DNA of 5,661 nt, from the NCBI GenBank assembly GCA_038230595.1, contig JBBRMY010000158.1:1-5661 (forward strand). Direction: 5' to 3'. Below the pieces are notes generated by a model. The model was not told the DNA's origin, searched no databases, and was given only the letters and a program-made list of their open reading frames with translations. Positions 5,087 through 5,661 of the stretch are shown piece after piece. The stretch comes from JBBRMY01 sp038230595 (GTDB lineage Bacteria > Bacteroidota > Ignavibacteria > Tepidaquicellales > Tepidaquicellaceae). The position numbers were made by a program, and so were the translations under genes. The stretch's first letter is position 1. The number at the start of each line of letters is the position of its first letter.

Positions 5087-5113
5087 CCGGCATCTGTTGT
5101 GTACAAGTAACAA

Positions 5114-5147
5114 TTTTTAATACTTACTTCTGAAGTATAATTAAAAA
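5114..5147. terminator. Symmetric A/T stem with T and A tails, possible bidirectional terminator
   Basis: TTTTTAATACTT (5114-5125) pairs with AAGTAT (5133-5138) and TAAAAA (5142-5147) around a 3-nt bulge, giving 12 pairs and a 7-nt loop. The stem has few G-C pairs, so it would be weak. It lies at the right edge of the structured island and could end a transcript from either side. Confidence 0.3.
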
Positions 5148-5150
5148 CAT

Positions 5151-5169
5151 CCGGTATGAAGTCTACCGG
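5151..5169. repeat. Inverted repeat CCGGT-9 nt-ACCGG
   Basis: Five-base G/C-rich arms at 5151-5155 and 5165-5169. CCGGCAT beginning in the right arm (5166-5172) also occurs at 5087-5093 next to the preceding hairpin. This is the last G/C-rich feature before the AT-rich end of the window. Confidence 0.35.
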
Positions 5170-5464
5170 CATAATTAAAACGGGTAATAAAATAATAAGC
5201 ATGATATTTATTTTTAAATTATAAAAATGAATATAGAATATTACTAATTATAACTGTATGTGAAGAGCTGAAAGTAATACTAAAAATGAATAGCTATGAA
5301 AATGATGACAGACAATAACGTTGAATATAATGGAAAAATAAACTTTTTCCGAAATGTATTTTTAAATATAATTTGCATTAATAAATCAGTAGTTTAAATT
5401 CCTGGTATTTTACGAATTTTTGACGAATTAATACAAAACGGTTAAAACAGGCTAAATTTCAAAC
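5170..5464. other. Very AT-rich non-coding stretch with two simple inverted repeats
   Basis: No reading frame of useful length and no RNA gene is visible. ATTTTTA-5 nt-TAAAAAT (5210-5228) and GGAAAAA-TAAAC-TTTTTCC (5332-5350) are perfect 7-bp hairpins. The second could serve as a weak terminator or attenuator on either strand. GC is 18% in 5201-5300, against 47% in 5001-5100. Confidence 0.5.
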
Positions 5465-5495
5465 TTTGAATACCATAATAACATAAGGTATTTTG
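5465..5495 (+). promoter_or_regulatory. Candidate Bacteroidota-type promoter (TTTG-20 nt-TATTTTG)
   Basis: TTTG at 5465-5468 and TATTTTG at 5489-5495 are 20 bases apart. That is the spacing known for Bacteroidota primary-sigma promoters (TTTG, 19-21 nt, TAnnTTTG); the second box is one T short. An inverted repeat AATACC/GGTATT (5469-5474, 5487-5492) fills the spacer and could be an operator. It would drive a plus-strand transcript running out of the window to the right. Confidence 0.35.
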
Positions 5496-5608
5496 AGGAC
5501 AAATTAAAGTCAGAAATTTTTCCCATCTCTCGTGGATCTGCAGGTCAATAACATTACAAAAATTAATAATCCTATTTATCCCTCTGAAGAACTAAAAATA
5601 AAATAATA

Positions 5609-5659
5609 ATGAAAAAGCAAACAGCCTTGATTACAGTAAAAAAATATACTTTTTTATGA
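5609..5659 (+). CDS. Possible 16-residue leader ORF overlapping a start codon at the window edge
   Basis: ATGAAAAAGCAAACAG opens a frame coding MKKQTALITVKKYTFL, with stop TGA at 5657-5659. That stop overlaps an ATG at 5656-5658 (ATGA), followed by AGT at the last bases of the window. This is the arrangement of a coupled leader peptide and downstream gene, about 110 bases after the candidate promoter. Alternatively the A7/T6 runs hide a frameshift and the two form one gene. Too little sequence is present to decide. Confidence 0.2.
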   Translation: MKKQTALITVKKYTFL

Positions 5660-5661
5660 GT

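Noticed and set aside
4968..5090. 5S rRNA-like or SRP RNA-like words (CCGAAC, GTACTG, GGGAGTAGCAGGT on the minus strand; AGGAAGCAG on the plus strand)
   Set aside because: The spacing between the words does not fit 5S rRNA, and the conserved apical loop partner strand of SRP RNA is missing.

Overview
The window looks like a chromosomal piece from an AT-rich bacterium of the Bacteroidota/Ignavibacteriota/Chlorobiota group. Three things point there: start codons without Shine-Dalgarno sequences in A/T-rich leaders, a Lys-Lys-started signal peptide on a small beta-rich secreted protein, and one promoter-like pair of the Bacteroidota type (TTTG, 20 nt, TATTTTG). This placement is an inference from style, not from a marker gene.

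Left part (1-3613). Every gene is on the minus strand. From the left edge rightwards they are: the N-terminal 163 residues of primosomal helicase PriA (cut by the window edge); a 133-residue secreted protein of unknown function with a hairpin-plus-T-run terminator behind it; a complete 500-residue sodium/solute symporter (SSS family); and a YtnP-like metallo-beta-lactamase-fold hydrolase. The hydrolase and symporter overlap by one base (TAATG) and form a translationally coupled pair. The plausible theme is uptake of a solute plus hydrolysis of an ester or lactone, but the substrate is not readable from the sequence. PriA and the secreted protein look like separate units.

Right part (3614-5661). 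About 2 kb holds no convincing protein gene but is full of structure. 3650-4620 is packed with palindromes and repeats. They include three abutting hairpins whose tetraloops are identical (TCTC, or GAGA on the minus strand) and lie exactly 17 nt apart (4069-4120). A 39-nt element occurs twice (3662, 4477), and a 15-nt element occurs twice (4121, 4604), giving two modules in the same order. Several hairpins look like dispersed intergenic palindromes (4288-4313, 4346-4437, 4534-4587). About 4740-5170 is an island of higher GC (47% in 5001-5100) with a strong 11-bp hairpin, more stems, a 26-residue membrane-peptide ORF and a nearly open minus-strand frame. 5170-5661 is very AT-rich (18% GC in 5201-5300). 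It ends in a candidate plus-strand promoter and a possible short ORF that overlaps (ATGA) a start codon at the window edge.

The best candidates for something undescribed are the 17-nt-period triple hairpin and the structured island. Both could be non-coding RNAs or small mobile/repeat elements.
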